Below are positions 19,275 through 30,994 of a stretch of 64,000 nucleotides of DNA, piece by piece (position 1 is the first letter of the stretch; every line of letters begins with the position of its first letter). The position numbers and the translations under genes were made by a program. The notes beneath the pieces are model-generated. The model did no database searches. It was not told the DNA's origin and was given only the letters and a program-made list of their open reading frames with translations. Source of the DNA: Rhodanobacter sp. (lineage in GTDB: Bacteria > Pseudomonadota > Gammaproteobacteria > Xanthomonadales > Rhodanobacteraceae); NCBI GenBank assembly GCA_024711345.1, contig JANJTA010000008.1, positions 1 through 64,000 on the forward strand, in the 5' to 3' direction.

Positions 19275-19280
19275 AGCATA
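19275..19280 (-). promoter_or_regulatory. possible -10 element TATGCT (leaderless) for the DUF4124-like gene
   Basis: TATGCT stands six bases (GGCGCG) before the ATG at 19268, the same spacing as TACAAT before trmB, uup and dusB. It matches the consensus in four of six positions. Confidence 0.4.
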
Positions 19281-19293
19281 CCCGCCACGCCGA

Positions 19294-20118
19294 TCAGGAA
19301 AGTTGCTGCAGTACCGCCTGGGTCGCCCTGGCCCGGTTCAGCGTGTAGAAGTGCAGCCCGGGTGCGCCGCCGTCGAGCAGGCGCCGGCACAGCTGCGCCA
19401 CCACCTCGGCGCCGAGCGCGCGGATCGCGTCGGCGTCGTCGCCGTGGGCCTGCATGCGCTTGGCGATCCAGCGCGGGATCTCGGCGCCGCACAGGTCGGA
19501 GAAGCGCTTCAGCTGGCTGAAGTTCGCGATCGGCATGATGCCCGGCACGATCGGCACCTCGACGCCGAGCCGGCGCACGTCGTCGACGAAGCGGAAATAC
19601 GCATCGGGGTTGAAGAAGTACTGGGTGATCGCGCCGTTCGCGCCGGCGTCGATCTTCGCCTTGAAGTGCATCAGGTCGCGCAGCGCATCGTCGGCCTGCG
19701 GGTGGATTTCCGGGTAGGCCGCCACCTCGATGTGGAAATGGTCGCCGCAGTGCTCGCGGATGAAGCTCACCAGTTCGGCGGCATAACGGAAGTCGCCGGC
19801 GCTGGCCATGCCCGAGGGCATGTCGCCGCGCAGCGCCACGATGCGCCGGTAGCCGGCGGCGCGATAGCCATCCAGCAGCGCGGCGATCTCGGCCCGGGTG
19901 CCGCCCATGCACGACAGGTGCGGCGCCACGTTGAAGCCATGCTGCGTGTGCAGTCGCGCCACGGTGTCGCCGGTGTAGCTGAGGGTGGAGCCGCCGGCGC
20001 CGAAGGTCACCGAGGCGTACTCCGGCCGGTACGCCTTCAGCACCTGCGCCGCGCGGTCGAGCTGGGCGCGCTGCTCGTCGGTCTTGGGCGGAAAGAATTC
20101 GAGGCTGATGGCGGGCAT
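19294..20118 (-). CDS. metF: 5,10-methylenetetrahydrofolate reductase
   Basis: A 274-residue TIM-barrel flavoprotein that reduces methylene-THF to methyl-THF for methionine synthesis. It begins MPAISLEFFPPKTDEQ, where the glutamate in EFFPPK is catalytic. FGAGGST, LRGDMPSG, and QYFFNPDAYFRF are FAD- and folate-binding motifs. The length is standard. AAGGA precedes the ATG. Its promoter region has a perfect 14-base palindrome next to a TAGAAT box, so it is probably repressed when methionine or SAM is high. Confidence 0.96.
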   Translation of the reverse strand: MPAISLEFFPPKTDEQRAQLDRAAQVLKAYRPEYASVTFGAGGSTLSYTGDTVARLHTQHGFNVAPHLSCMGGTRAEIAALLDGYRAAGYRRIVALRGDMPSGMASAGDFRYAAELVSFIREHCGDHFHIEVAAYPEIHPQADDALRDLMHFKAKIDAGANGAITQYFFNPDAYFRFVDDVRRLGVEVPIVPGIMPIANFSQLKRFSDLCGAEIPRWIAKRMQAHGDDADAIRALGAEVVAQLCRRLLDGGAPGLHFYTLNRARATQAVLQQLS

Positions 20119-20145
20119 GGGCGTCCTTCGCAGCGGCTGCGGGCA

Positions 20146-20169
20146 ATTCTATACGTTCATCGCGATGAA
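20146..20169 (-). promoter_or_regulatory. metF promoter with palindromic operator
   Basis: On the minus strand a -10 box TAGAAT (20151-20146) is preceded at once by the perfect 14-base palindrome TTCATCGCGATGAA (20169-20156). A repressor bound there would block the -35/-10 spacer. The regulator is not encoded in this window; an ArsR-type methionine-cycle repressor such as SahR is one candidate. Confidence 0.55.
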
Positions 20170-20339
20170 AAGATAGACGTCCGAATGCAAGGCAGGGAAA
20201 CCCGCGTGACGCCAGCACCAGCGGGTATCCACGGCGCTCTTCGGCGGGCCTCGTTCAACGGGACGCCGCTTTCTGCAGCACGGTCCCGGCGGGAAGAAGG
20301 GCCGCCTGCGCTACGCTGGGGTTTTCCATCGGCGCCGCC

Positions 20340-20897
20340 ATGTCCATCGTGCTCACCCCGTTCGCCCGTGCCCGCCTGTTCCCGCGCGAGCGGCGCGGCA
20401 ACACCATCCAGGACTGTACGGCCGAAGCGTTCCAGCAACGCCTGAACGACGAGCCGCCGCTGCGCGTGCTGGAGGGCTACGCGCCGTTCTGCCAGCTGCA
20501 CGTGCACCGCAACTGGACCTCCACGCGCTGCCTCACCGTGCCGGTCACCGACGCCAACCGGCACCTGCTGCGCAGCGGCTACGAGGCGCGCAGCAGGGCC
20601 GAGCTGCCGGTGCTGGTGCGCTGGTTCGAGGGCGTCGAGGCGCCGCTGGCGAACTGGCTGATCCCCATCCTCTACAGCCGCGAGCAACTGGCGAAGGAGG
20701 GCGAGCCGATCGACGCCGACTGGGGCATCGTGGGCTGCCTCTACACCATGGAGCCGGAGGAAATCCCGATGGCGCCGATCACCATGCTGCGCAACGCGCT
20801 GGGCGTGGCCGAAGGCGGCTCCGGTGTGCCGCTGGACCGCGAGGCGTACCGGCGCAGCGTGGCGTTCTGGGAAGCCAACGCGAACTGGCGGCCGTAG
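20340..20897 (+). CDS. DUF3228 family protein
   Basis: A 185-residue soluble protein of the DUF3228 family, whose function is not established. Recognisable segments are CQLHVHRNWTSTRCLTVPVT, then EAPLANWLIPILYSREQL and DADWGIVGCLYTMEPEEIPM. It has no signal peptide or membrane segment. The ATG at 20340 has no strong ribosome site; TACGCT about 25 bases upstream could be a -10 box. It is divergent from metF. Confidence 0.8.
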   Translation: MSIVLTPFARARLFPRERRGNTIQDCTAEAFQQRLNDEPPLRVLEGYAPFCQLHVHRNWTSTRCLTVPVTDANRHLLRSGYEARSRAELPVLVRWFEGVEAPLANWLIPILYSREQLAKEGEPIDADWGIVGCLYTMEPEEIPMAPITMLRNALGVAEGGSGVPLDREAYRRSVAFWEANANWRP

Positions 20898-20944
20898 CGC
20901 CACGGTCGGCGACTCACCATGCAGGCTTGCGGGTTACTCATATT

Positions 20945-20970
20945 GGGTATTTAATTACCCGAAATGGGTA
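20945..20970 (+). promoter_or_regulatory. operator/promoter of the HTH-nucleotidyltransferase module
   Basis: GGGTA (20945-20949) and TACCC (20956-20960) form an inverted repeat around TTTAAT, which itself fits a -10 box. A third GGGTA (20966-20970) lies 21 bases, two helical turns, from the first and overlaps the start codon. This AT-rich patch stands out in GC-rich DNA and looks like an autoregulatory site for the gene's own HTH domain. Confidence 0.55.
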
Positions 20971-21629
20971 TGAAGACTGCCAGGCACCCTGCCCAGCGCG
21001 CACGCAAGTCTGCGCCGCGTCACGCTGCATCCGTTCGCACCAGCGTGGCGGACGCCTTGTTCAACGCCACCCAGCAACGCGTGCTGGGCCTGCTGTTCGG
21101 CCAGCCGGAACGCAGTTTTTACACCAAGGAGCTGATCGACCTGGCCGGCAGCGGTTCCGGGGCAGTGCAGCGCGAGCTGCTGCGATTACACGACAGTGGG
21201 CTCTTGCTGCAGACCGAATCGGGTAACCGCAAGCATTACCAGGCCAATCCGGCGGCGCCGATCTTCGACGAGCTGTGCGGCATCGCCGCCAAGATGCTCG
21301 GCCCGGCCGATATCTTGCGTCGCGCGCTGGCGCCCGTCGCCGGCGAACTGCAGTTGGCGCTGCTGTACGGGTCGGTAGCCGGGCGCCGCGACACCGCGCA
21401 CAGCGACTTCGACCTGCTGCTGGTCTCGGACACGCTGACGCTGGAGCAGATCTATGCCGCGTTGGCACCTGCCGAGACGCAACTCGGCCGGCGGGTGAAC
21501 CCCACGCTGTACACTCGTCGCGAATTCGACAAGCGCCTGCAGGAAAGCAACCCCTTCCTGACCAAGCTGCTGGCCGGAGAAACCATCGCCCTGGTTGGGG
21601 AAAAGGATGACCTCGTCGCCGCTGGATAA
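20964..21629 (+). CDS. winged-HTH protein with MNT-type nucleotidyltransferase domain
   Basis: A 221-residue two-domain protein. Residues about 35-95 form a winged helix (RVLGLLFGQPERSFYTKELI, then GAVQRELLRLHDSGLL). Residues about 120-215 form a minimal nucleotidyltransferase with the complete active site GSVAGRRDTAHSDFD (GSx10DxD). MNT proteins of type VII toxin-antitoxin pairs AMPylate their HEPN partner; here the fused HTH suggests it also represses its own promoter. The next gene encodes a HEPN-like protein and overlaps it by 23 bases. The start could be ATG at 20964 or 20970. Toxin-antitoxin activity is inferred, not shown. Confidence 0.82.
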   Translation: MGMKTARHPAQRARKSAPRHAASVRTSVADALFNATQQRVLGLLFGQPERSFYTKELIDLAGSGSGAVQRELLRLHDSGLLLQTESGNRKHYQANPAAPIFDELCGIAAKMLGPADILRRALAPVAGELQLALLYGSVAGRRDTAHSDFDLLLVSDTLTLEQIYAALAPAETQLGRRVNPTLYTRREFDKRLQESNPFLTKLLAGETIALVGEKDDLVAAG

Positions 21630-22041
21630 CCTCGTCCGTATCGGCCAGTTGAAGGTCGAATCGTCGGCGCAGGCCGAATTCGATGGCTTGCTGCGTTCAG
21701 GACTGGTGCGCCTGGCCGATGCGAAGAACACTGCGCTGAACCTGGAGAGCCGCTTCGATCTTGCCTACAACGCGGCGCATGCCTTGTCGCTCGCTGCCCT
21801 GCGCTGGCACGGTTACCGCTCGGAAAATCGCTACCAGGTCTTCCAGTGCCTGACCCACACGCTGGCGTTGCCGGCCGCGCAATGGCGTGTGCTGGACCAG
21901 GCCCACCGCAAGCGCAACCTCGCCGAGTACGAGGGCGATCTGGAAGTGGACGAGGCGCTGGTTGAGGCGCTGATCCGTACGGCGCAGATCGTGGCGGAGG
22001 GTGCGGCTGCGCTTGGGCCGGTGCCATCCGCGGGATCGTGA
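21607..22041 (+). CDS. HEPN-like protein, partner of the nucleotidyltransferase
   Basis: A 144-residue all-helical protein that follows and overlaps the nucleotidyltransferase gene. It starts at ATG 21607 behind GGGGAAAAGG; a TTG at 21595 is less likely. The segment FDLAYNAAHALSLAALRWHG resembles helix 2 of HEPN domains. The place of the catalytic Rx4-6H motif reads HRKRNLAEYEGD, so R-N is kept but the histidine is replaced by tyrosine. This may mean a HEPN protein without RNase activity, or one using the tyrosine as an AMPylation target. A type VII-like module is the best guess. Confidence 0.72.
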   Translation: MTSSPLDNLVRIGQLKVESSAQAEFDGLLRSGLVRLADAKNTALNLESRFDLAYNAAHALSLAALRWHGYRSENRYQVFQCLTHTLALPAAQWRVLDQAHRKRNLAEYEGDLEVDEALVEALIRTAQIVAEGAAALGPVPSAGS

Positions 22042-22062
22042 ACCACCCTGGGGCCGGCAATG

Positions 22063-22088
22063 AAAACGGGCGCCTCGTGGCGCCCGTT
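22063..22088 (-). terminator. intrinsic terminator of ahcY (shared with the HEPN gene)
   Basis: Perfect 10-base arms AACGGGCGCC/GGCGCCCGTT with loop TCGT at 22065-22088. On the minus strand they are followed by TTTTC, as expected for termination of ahcY. It lies between convergent genes and may act weakly in the other direction. Confidence 0.85.
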
Positions 22089-22117
22089 CCGTCTTGCGCG
22101 AAGCCTGAGCCCGCCGC

Positions 22118-23557
<1,440 letters not shown>

Positions 23558-23670
23558 GGATATCTCCGGTTAGTGCGAGGCTCTTGTGAAGTGTCCGGCC
23601 ATGGATGGCCGGTCTTGCTTCGCGAAGGGACTCGCGTACAAACAACCGGGCGCCGTTGTGGAACGTGCCG

Positions 23671-23769
23671 CGCCGAGCCTGGCCGATTTCGTGAAAGTCC
23701 GCACGGGGATGGGCGGGGTTCGGCGGAGGCATCCGCCTTCACGGCAACGGTCGCAGCGCCCCTCGGCGG
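23671..23769 (-). promoter_or_regulatory. S-adenosylhomocysteine (SAH) riboswitch upstream of ahcY
   Basis: The minus strand reads CCGCCGAGGGGCGCTGCGAC near 23769-23750 and ends with GCCAGGCTCGGCG near 23671. These are the two conserved strands of the SAH riboswitch; CGCCGAG and CTCGGCG form helix P1. A variable hairpin arm (GGCGGATGCCTCCGCC) lies between. A TACAAT box is about 20 bases upstream (near 23791-23786). In known cases SAH binding turns the downstream gene on, which fits ahcY. About 110 bases separate it from the ATG. Confidence 0.88.
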
Positions 23770-23880
23770 GCAGTGCAGAAGGGTCATTGTAACGGCAGAC
23801 ATGAGCTTATGCCGCATGGTTGGGTGTCGCCCGCGCCGGGATTGGTTACGCTGGGGCCAGGCCCGCCATGGAGCAGCCGT

Positions 23881-26583
23881 GTGGAAGCGAGTCGCGAACC
23901 CGAGTTCCTGCCGCCCGACGGCCCGCTGCGCGAGGATGTCGGCCGGCTCGGCGCGATGGTCGGGCGCATGCTGGCCGAGCAGGGCGGCGACGCGTTCTTC
24001 GAGCGGGTCGAGCAGGTGCGTACCGCGGCGATCCGCCGCCGCCGCGAAGGCGCCACGCTGGAGGAACTGGCCGCCACGCTGGCCGGCCTGGACGCCCGCG
24101 ACGCCGAAGCATTGGCGCGCGCGTTCGCCACCTATTTCCAGGCGGTGAACACCGCCGAGCGGGTACACCGCATCCGCCGCCGCCGCGACTACCAGCGCGA
24201 GGGCAGCGCACCGCAGCCCGAGTCGCTGCTCGATGTGCTCGGCCGACTGAAGGCCGAAGGCGTCGGCCCCGACGAACTGGTCGGCTGGCTCGACCGGCTG
24301 TGGATCGAGCCGGTGTTCACCGCGCATCCGACCGAGGCGATGCGCCGCTCGCTGCTGGAGAAGGAGCAGGCCATCGTCGCCTCGCTGATCGACGGCTTCG
24401 ACCGCGAGCGCACGCCGCAGGAGCGTCGGGAGGACGACGACCGCATCTACATGGCGCTGTCCGCCGGCTGGCAGACCGCCGAGGCCTCGCCGGTGCGGCC
24501 TAGCGTGCAGGACGAGCGCGAGCACGTGGACTTCTACCTGGCCAACCCGCTGTACCGGATCGTGCCGGCGCTGTACGAAGCGCTGGCGCAGGCGCTGCAG
24601 GCGACCTACGGCGTGGCGATCCGGCTGCCGCGGCTGCTGCGCTTCGCCAGCTGGGTCGGCGGCGACATGGACGGCAACCCGAACGTGGGCGCCGACACCA
24701 TCGCCGAGTGCCTGGCCTCGCAGCGCACGCTGGTGCTGGAGCGCTACCGCGAGGACGTGGCCGCGCTGGCGCGCCTGCTCAGCCAGACCGAGGGCCGCGT
24801 GAAAGTGTCCGACGCGCTGCGCGCGCGCGTGGCCGACTACCGCGCGCGTTTTCCCGCGGCCGCGGCGCAGATCCGCCCGCGCCATGCCGACATGCCGTAC
24901 CGCTGCCTGCTGCAGCTGGTCGGCGCGCGGCTGGCGCTGACCGCCGAAGCCGCCGCGGACGGCTATCCGTCCAGTGCCGAACTGCTCGACGACCTGCAGC
25001 TGATCGCCGACAGCCTGTTCCAGCATCGCGGCGTACACGCCGGCGCCTACGCGGTGGAACGGCTGTTGTGCCGCGTGCGCAGCTTCGGTTTCCACCTGGC
25101 GCGGCTCGACGTGCGGCAGGATTCGCGCGTGCACGACGACGCGCTGGCGGCGCTGCTGGCCGACCCCGACTGGGCCACGCGCGACGGCGCCGCACGGGCC
25201 GAACGGCTACGTCCGTACGCCAGCGGCCAAGCGGTGTTCCCGCACAGCGAGGACGCCAACGCCACCTCGCTGCAGGCGGTGTTCGCCACCCTGCGCGACA
25301 GCCGCACGAGCCACGGCCACGACGCCACCGGCCTGTACATCATCAGCATGGCGCGCTCGGCCGCCGACGTGCTGGCGGTGCTGGCGCTGGCGCGCTATGG
25401 CGGGTTGGTGCAGGACGACGCCGTGCCGCTCAACATCGCGCCGCTGTTCGAGACCGTCGACGATCTGAAGAACGCACCGGCCACCTTGCGCGCGCTGCTC
25501 GACGATCCGGTCTACCGCCGCCATCTGGCTGCGCGCGCCGACCAGCAGTGGGTAATGCTGGGCTATTCCGACAGCGGCAAGGACGGCGGCACGCTGGCCT
25601 CGCGCTGGGGCCTGCAGCGCGCCCAGGTGGAACTGCTGGAAGTGGCACACGCCGCCGGCATCCATCTGGCCTTCTTCCACGGCCGCGGCGGCTCGGCCAG
25701 TCGCGGTGGCGCGCGCATCACGCCCGCGCTGATGTCCGCGCCGCGCGGCGCGGTGGCCGGCGTGTTGCGGGTGACCGAGCAGGGCGAGGTGATCCATCGC
25801 AAATACGGCATTCGCGCGCTGGCGCTGCGCAATCTGGAGCAGACCGTGGGTGCGGTGCTGCGCGCTTCGCTGCGCCCGCGCCAGGATGAGCCGCGCGAGG
25901 CGCGCTGGCGCGAAGCGATGAACACGCTTTCGGCGACCAGCCGACGCAGCTACCGCGCCTTCGTCGAACGCGACGGTTTCGTCGACTACTTCCGCAGCGC
26001 CACCCCGGTCGACGTGATCGAGCGGATGACGCTGGGCTCGCGCCCGGCCAGCCGGCGCAGCATGCGCGGCGTGCAGGACCTGCGCGCGATTCCGTGGGTA
26101 TTCGCCTGGACCCAGTGCCGCTCGATCCTGCCCGGCTGGTACGGCCTGGGCAGTGCACTGGAGCAGGGCGCGCAGCAGTTCGGCGAAGAAGCGCTGGCGG
26201 AGATGGCGCGCGACTGGCCGTTCTTCTGCAACCTGCTCGACGACGTGGAAATGGTGCTGGCCAAGTGCGACCTGCCGATTGCCGAGGCGTTCTCGAAACT
26301 GTCGGGTCCGCTGCACGAGGAATTCTTCACCCTGGTGCGCGACGAGTTCGCGCGCACCCGCCGCTGGCTGCTGCAGCTGAAGGGCAGCGACGCGCTGCTG
26401 CGCGACGAACCGCGCCTGGCCGCGTCGATCCACCTGCGCAACCCTTACGTCGATCCGATGAGCCTGCTGCAGGTCGACCTGCTGCAGCGCTGGCGCGAGA
26501 GCGACCGCCAGGACGACGCGGTGCTGCAGGCGCTGGTCGCCTGCGTCAACGGCGTGGCGCAGGGCTTGCAGAACACCGGCTGA
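23881..26583 (+). CDS. ppc: phosphoenolpyruvate carboxylase
   Basis: A 900-residue enzyme that makes oxaloacetate from PEP and bicarbonate to refill the TCA cycle. Catalytic segments are [40 protein letters not shown] and [13 protein letters not shown]; the C-terminus ends [10 protein letters not shown], close to the usual family end QNTG. The start is taken as GTG at 23881 because GGAG lies 7 bases upstream and the length then fits the family (about 880-940). In-frame ATG codons upstream would extend into the ahcY promoter region. Confidence 0.95.
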   Translation: MEASREPEFLPPDGPLREDVGRLGAMVGRMLAEQGGDAFFERVEQVRTAAIRRRREGATLEELAATLAGLDARDAEALARAFATYFQAVNTAERVHRIRRRRDYQREGSAPQPESLLDVLGRLKAEGVGPDELVGWLDRLWIEPVFTAHPTEAMRRSLLEKEQAIVASLIDGFDRERTPQERREDDDRIYMALSAGWQTAEASPVRPSVQDEREHVDFYLANPLYRIVPALYEALAQALQATYGVAIRLPRLLRFASWVGGDMDGNPNVGADTIAECLASQRTLVLERYREDVAALARLLSQTEGRVKVSDALRARVADYRARFPAAAAQIRPRHADMPYRCLLQLVGARLALTAEAAADGYPSSAELLDDLQLIADSLFQHRGVHAGAYAVERLLCRVRSFGFHLARLDVRQDSRVHDDALAALLADPDWATRDGAARAERLRPYASGQAVFPHSEDANATSLQAVFATLRDSRTSHGHDATGLYIISMARSAADVLAVLALARYGGLVQDDAVPLNIAPLFETVDDLKNAPATLRALLDDPVYRRHLAARADQQWVMLGYSDSGKDGGTLASRWGLQRAQVELLEVAHAAGIHLAFFHGRGGSASRGGARITPALMSAPRGAVAGVLRVTEQGEVIHRKYGIRALALRNLEQTVGAVLRASLRPRQDEPREARWREAMNTLSATSRRSYRAFVERDGFVDYFRSATPVDVIERMTLGSRPASRRSMRGVQDLRAIPWVFAWTQCRSILPGWYGLGSALEQGAQQFGEEALAEMARDWPFFCNLLDDVEMVLAKCDLPIAEAFSKLSGPLHEEFFTLVRDEFARTRRWLLQLKGSDALLRDEPRLAASIHLRNPYVDPMSLLQVDLLQRWRESDRQDDAVLQALVACVNGVAQGLQNTG

Positions 26584-26611
26584 TGCGCTCCCACGCCTCT
26601 CGTTTGATCTT

Positions 26612-26693
26612 GCAAGCCCCAATCCCGGCTCTCAACAGGCGAACGTCTGGTCATCCAGGACCGAAAAGCATCGCCCGCAAGCGGGCTCCTACG
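26612..26693. repeat. REP-like element, single arm with flank (family A, copy 3)
   Basis: One arm, AGCATCGCCCGCAAGCGGGC followed by TCCTACGG, ends at 26693. To its left lies AGGCGAACGTCTGGTCATCC, almost the same as the spacer of copy 2. The opposite arm is missing, so this is a partial or degraded copy. The arm supplies the stop codon of the GIY-YIG gene. Confidence 0.8.
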
Positions 26694-26964
26694 GCGCGCG
26701 CGTGGTGGCCGACTGCAGCGCCGCGATGCGCTGCTCGCGCGGCAAGCGCTTCCAGGCCATCTCCAGCTTGAGTGCCTCGCTGCGGCTGGCGACCCACACC
26801 CACCCCAGCAACCGCCGCGGCGGGTTGGAACGGGTGAAGCGGGCGCCCTTGCCGCTGAGGTGTTTGGCGTAGCGTTGCTCGGGGTCGCGCGCGATGCCGG
26901 TGTAGACGCGGCCGTCGGCGCATTCGAGCAGGTAGACGGCCCAGGTGTCGGCGCCGTCGCTCAT
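26689..26964 (-). CDS. GIY-YIG nuclease-domain protein (UPF0213/YhbQ-like)
   Basis: A 91-residue protein made of one GIY-YIG domain. The motif appears as VYLLECADGRVYTGIARDPE, followed by the catalytic arginine in RYAKH, and GKGARFTRSNPPRRLL. The conserved glutamate lies in EALKLEMAWKRL. Stand-alone members of this group (YhbQ) are proposed DNA-repair nucleases, with function poorly known. It starts four bases after the GST gene on the same strand, so they share a transcript. Its TAG stop lies in a REP arm. Confidence 0.88.
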   Translation of the reverse strand: MSDGADTWAVYLLECADGRVYTGIARDPEQRYAKHLSGKGARFTRSNPPRRLLGWVWVASRSEALKLEMAWKRLPREQRIAALQSATTRAP

Positions 26965-26968
26965 GCGC

Positions 26969-27598
26969 TCAGGCCCACTCGATCAGGCCTTCGGCCTCGC
27001 ATACCTGCTTCCACGACGGGCGCGCCTTCAGCCGCGCGGCCAGTGCCGCGAGCTGCGGCCATTCGGTGGCGGGCTTGGGCATGTTGCGCGACCAGCGCAT
27101 CAGCATCAGCGTGTACAGGTCGACCAGACTGAAGCGCTCGCCGAGCATGTACGGGCCGTGCGCGGCGAGATGCGCGTCGATCTTCGACCAGCATTTCTCG
27201 ATGCCGGCGCGGGCCGCCTGCTTGACCGTGTCGGCGCCCTCGGGCAGGTGGTCGCCGGGATAGAACCACTGGCGGAACAGTGGCTGCAGGTTGTTGGCCA
27301 GGTACAGCATCCACTGCAGGAAGTCCGCACGCGGCGCGCTGCCGGGGGCGGGCGCCAGCGCGGCCTCGGGATGCCGTTCGGCCAGCAGCATCGCCAGCGC
27401 GGCGGCCTCGCCGTGCGGCGCGCCGTCGACCATCAGTGTCGGCACCACGCCGTTCGGGTTGATCGCGAGGTACGCGGCGCTGCGCTGCTCGCCCTTGTCG
27501 AGGTCGACGCGCTTGAGCTCGTGCGGCGCGCCGATTTCCAGCAACGCGAGGTGGACGACGAGGTTGGCGGAGCCGGGAGCGTAGTAGAGCGTGTACAT
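26969..27598 (-). CDS. glutathione S-transferase
   Basis: A 209-residue cytosolic GST. The N-terminal thioredoxin-like domain begins MYTLYYAPGSANLVVHLALL and has the cis-proline in NGVVPTLMVD and the glutathione-binding E in GEAAAL. The helical C-terminal domain follows from about residue 85, with YMLGERFSLVDLYTLMLMRW. The catalytic residue is probably the serine or a nearby tyrosine at the N-terminus, as in beta-like classes. GGAAGATC precedes the ATG. It is co-directional with the GIY-YIG gene. The substrate is unknown. Confidence 0.88.
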   Translation of the reverse strand: MYTLYYAPGSANLVVHLALLEIGAPHELKRVDLDKGEQRSAAYLAINPNGVVPTLMVDGAPHGEAAALAMLLAERHPEAALAPAPGSAPRADFLQWMLYLANNLQPLFRQWFYPGDHLPEGADTVKQAARAGIEKCWSKIDAHLAAHGPYMLGERFSLVDLYTLMLMRWSRNMPKPATEWPQLAALAARLKARPSWKQVCEAEGLIEWA

Positions 27599-27670
27599 GG
27601 CGATCTTCCGTGTGTGGCAATTCTCCGATGATACGCCGAGTCAACTTGCTGTCCGCTCGGCACTCGCGGC

Positions 27671-29533
<1,863 letters not shown>

Positions 29534-29539
29534 CCGTGC

Positions 29540-29545
29540 ATTGTA
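29540..29545 (-). promoter_or_regulatory. -10 element TACAAT of uup (leaderless)
   Basis: TACAAT plus six bases (GCACGG) directly precedes the uup ATG. The 15 bases through the ATG equal those before trmB. No ribosome site is possible in so short a leader. Confidence 0.65.
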
Positions 29546-29578
29546 GCGGCAGCAACGCCGCGGCCCGCGTTGCCATTC

Positions 29579-29612
29579 AAAAAGAATCGGGCCGCGCGAG
29601 GCGGCCCGATTC
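29579..29612 (-). terminator. intrinsic terminator of metK
   Basis: On the minus strand GAATCGGGCCGC pairs with GCGGCCCGATTC around a short loop and is followed by TTTTT. It lies between the metK stop and the uup start. Confidence 0.9.
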
Positions 29613-29634
29613 CGGTGCAGCATGCGATGCCCGC

Positions 29635-30834
29635 TTACTTCAGCTTCGCATCCTTGCGCAGCGCCTCGGCACGGTCGGTCTTTTCCCACGAGAATGCGGT
29701 GAAGGCCTTGCCGTCCGGACCCTTCATCTGGTGCGGGGTGCGGCCGAAGTGGCCGTAGCTGGCGGTCTGCTGGTACATCGGGTGGATCAGGTCGAGCATC
29801 TGCAGGATGCCGTACGGGCGCAGGTCGAAGTGCTTGCGGATCAGCTTCTCGATCTTCTCGTCGCTGATCTTGCCGGTGCCGAAGGTGGTGACCGAGATCG
29901 AGGTGGGGTGCGCCACGCCGATCGCGTAGCTGACCTGCACCTCGCAGCGGTCGGCGATGCCGGCAGCGACGATGTTCTTGGCCACGTAGCGCGCGGCGTA
30001 GGCGGCCGAGCGGTCGACCTTGGACGGGTCCTTGCCGGAGAACGCGCCGCCGCCGTGGCGGGCCCAGCCGCCGTAGGTGTCGACGATGATCTTGCGGCCG
30101 GTCAGGCCGCAGTCGCCGACCGGTCCGCCGATGACGAACTTGCCGGTCGGGTTGATGTGGATCTTGGTGGCCTTGTGCATCAGCTTGGCCGGCAGCACGG
30201 GCTTGAGGATGTGCTCGCGCACCGCCTCGATCAGGTCCTTCTGCTTCACCGACGGGTCATGCTGGGTCGACAGCACCACGGCATCGATCGCGGTGGCCAC
30301 GCCGTTCTCGTAGCGCAGGGTGACCTGGCTCTTGGCGTCCGGGCGCAGCCACGGCAGCGGCGAGTTCTTCCGCTTGCGGATCTTCGCCTGCTGCTCGACC
30401 AGCCGGTGCGAGTAGTAGATCGCCGCCGGCATGAAATCCTTGGTCTCGTTGGTGGCGTAGCCGAACATCAGGCCCTGGTCGCCGGCGCCCTGGTCTTCCG
30501 GGTTCTTGCGGTCCACGCCCTGGTTGATGTCCGGCGACTGCTTGCCGATCAGGTTGATCACGCCGCAGGTGGCGCCGTCGAAGCCGACGTCGCTGGAGTC
30601 GTAGCCGATGTCGAGGATCACCTTGCGGGTGATCGCCTCGAGGTCGATCCAGGCACCGGTGGTGATTTCGCCGGCGACGATCGCCACGCCGGTTTTGACC
30701 ATGGTTTCGCAGGCCACGCGGGCGCGCGGGTCCTGCGCGATGATCGCGTCCAGCACGGCGTCGGAGATCTGGTCGGCGACCTTGTCCGGATGGCCTTCGG
30801 AGACCGATTCGGAGGTGAACAGGTAGTTGGACAT
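29635..30834 (-). CDS. metK: S-adenosylmethionine synthetase
   Basis: A 399-residue enzyme that makes SAM from methionine and ATP. It starts [20 protein letters not shown], and shows the ATP-binding [12 protein letters not shown] and the P-loop-like [19 protein letters not shown]. The length is typical. Its leader of about 50 bases contains a small hairpin that can pair the region near the start. A clear terminator follows. With metF and ahcY nearby, three SAM-cycle genes lie within 11 kb but in separate transcripts. Confidence 0.97.
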   Translation of the reverse strand: MSNYLFTSESVSEGHPDKVADQISDAVLDAIIAQDPRARVACETMVKTGVAIVAGEITTGAWIDLEAITRKVILDIGYDSSDVGFDGATCGVINLIGKQSPDINQGVDRKNPEDQGAGDQGLMFGYATNETKDFMPAAIYYSHRLVEQQAKIRKRKNSPLPWLRPDAKSQVTLRYENGVATAIDAVVLSTQHDPSVKQKDLIEAVREHILKPVLPAKLMHKATKIHINPTGKFVIGGPVGDCGLTGRKIIVDTYGGWARHGGGAFSGKDPSKVDRSAAYAARYVAKNIVAAGIADRCEVQVSYAIGVAHPTSISVTTFGTGKISDEKIEKLIRKHFDLRPYGILQMLDLIHPMYQQTASYGHFGRTPHQMKGPDGKAFTAFSWEKTDRAEALRKDAKLK

Positions 30835-30994
30835 CGCGGTTTATATCCCTTCGTGCGGATAGAAAGATAAAAGAAGTCCGGCATGATACATCGACGTTTC
30901 CCCTTTTGCAGCCCGGGGCGATTCTGGCGGCGGCCGGGTTAGGCCCATGTTCAGTCATTTGGACGGCTTTACGGCTCGCCGCCGCGCGCATGGC

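Noticed and set aside
20165-20185. MetJ box-like AGACGTCC upstream of metF
   Set aside because: Only one 8-base unit is seen, while MetJ needs at least two in tandem, and MetJ is not expected in this group.
20964-22041. Reading the HTH-MNT/HEPN pair as an abortive-infection AbiE system
   Set aside because: AbiEii-type nucleotidyltransferase motifs and size are absent; the minimal GSx10DxD domain and HEPN partner fit the MNT-HEPN class better.
30835-30900. SAM riboswitch before metK
   Set aside because: The leader is too short, and none of the conserved cores of SAM-I, SAM-II or SAM/SAH classes is visible.
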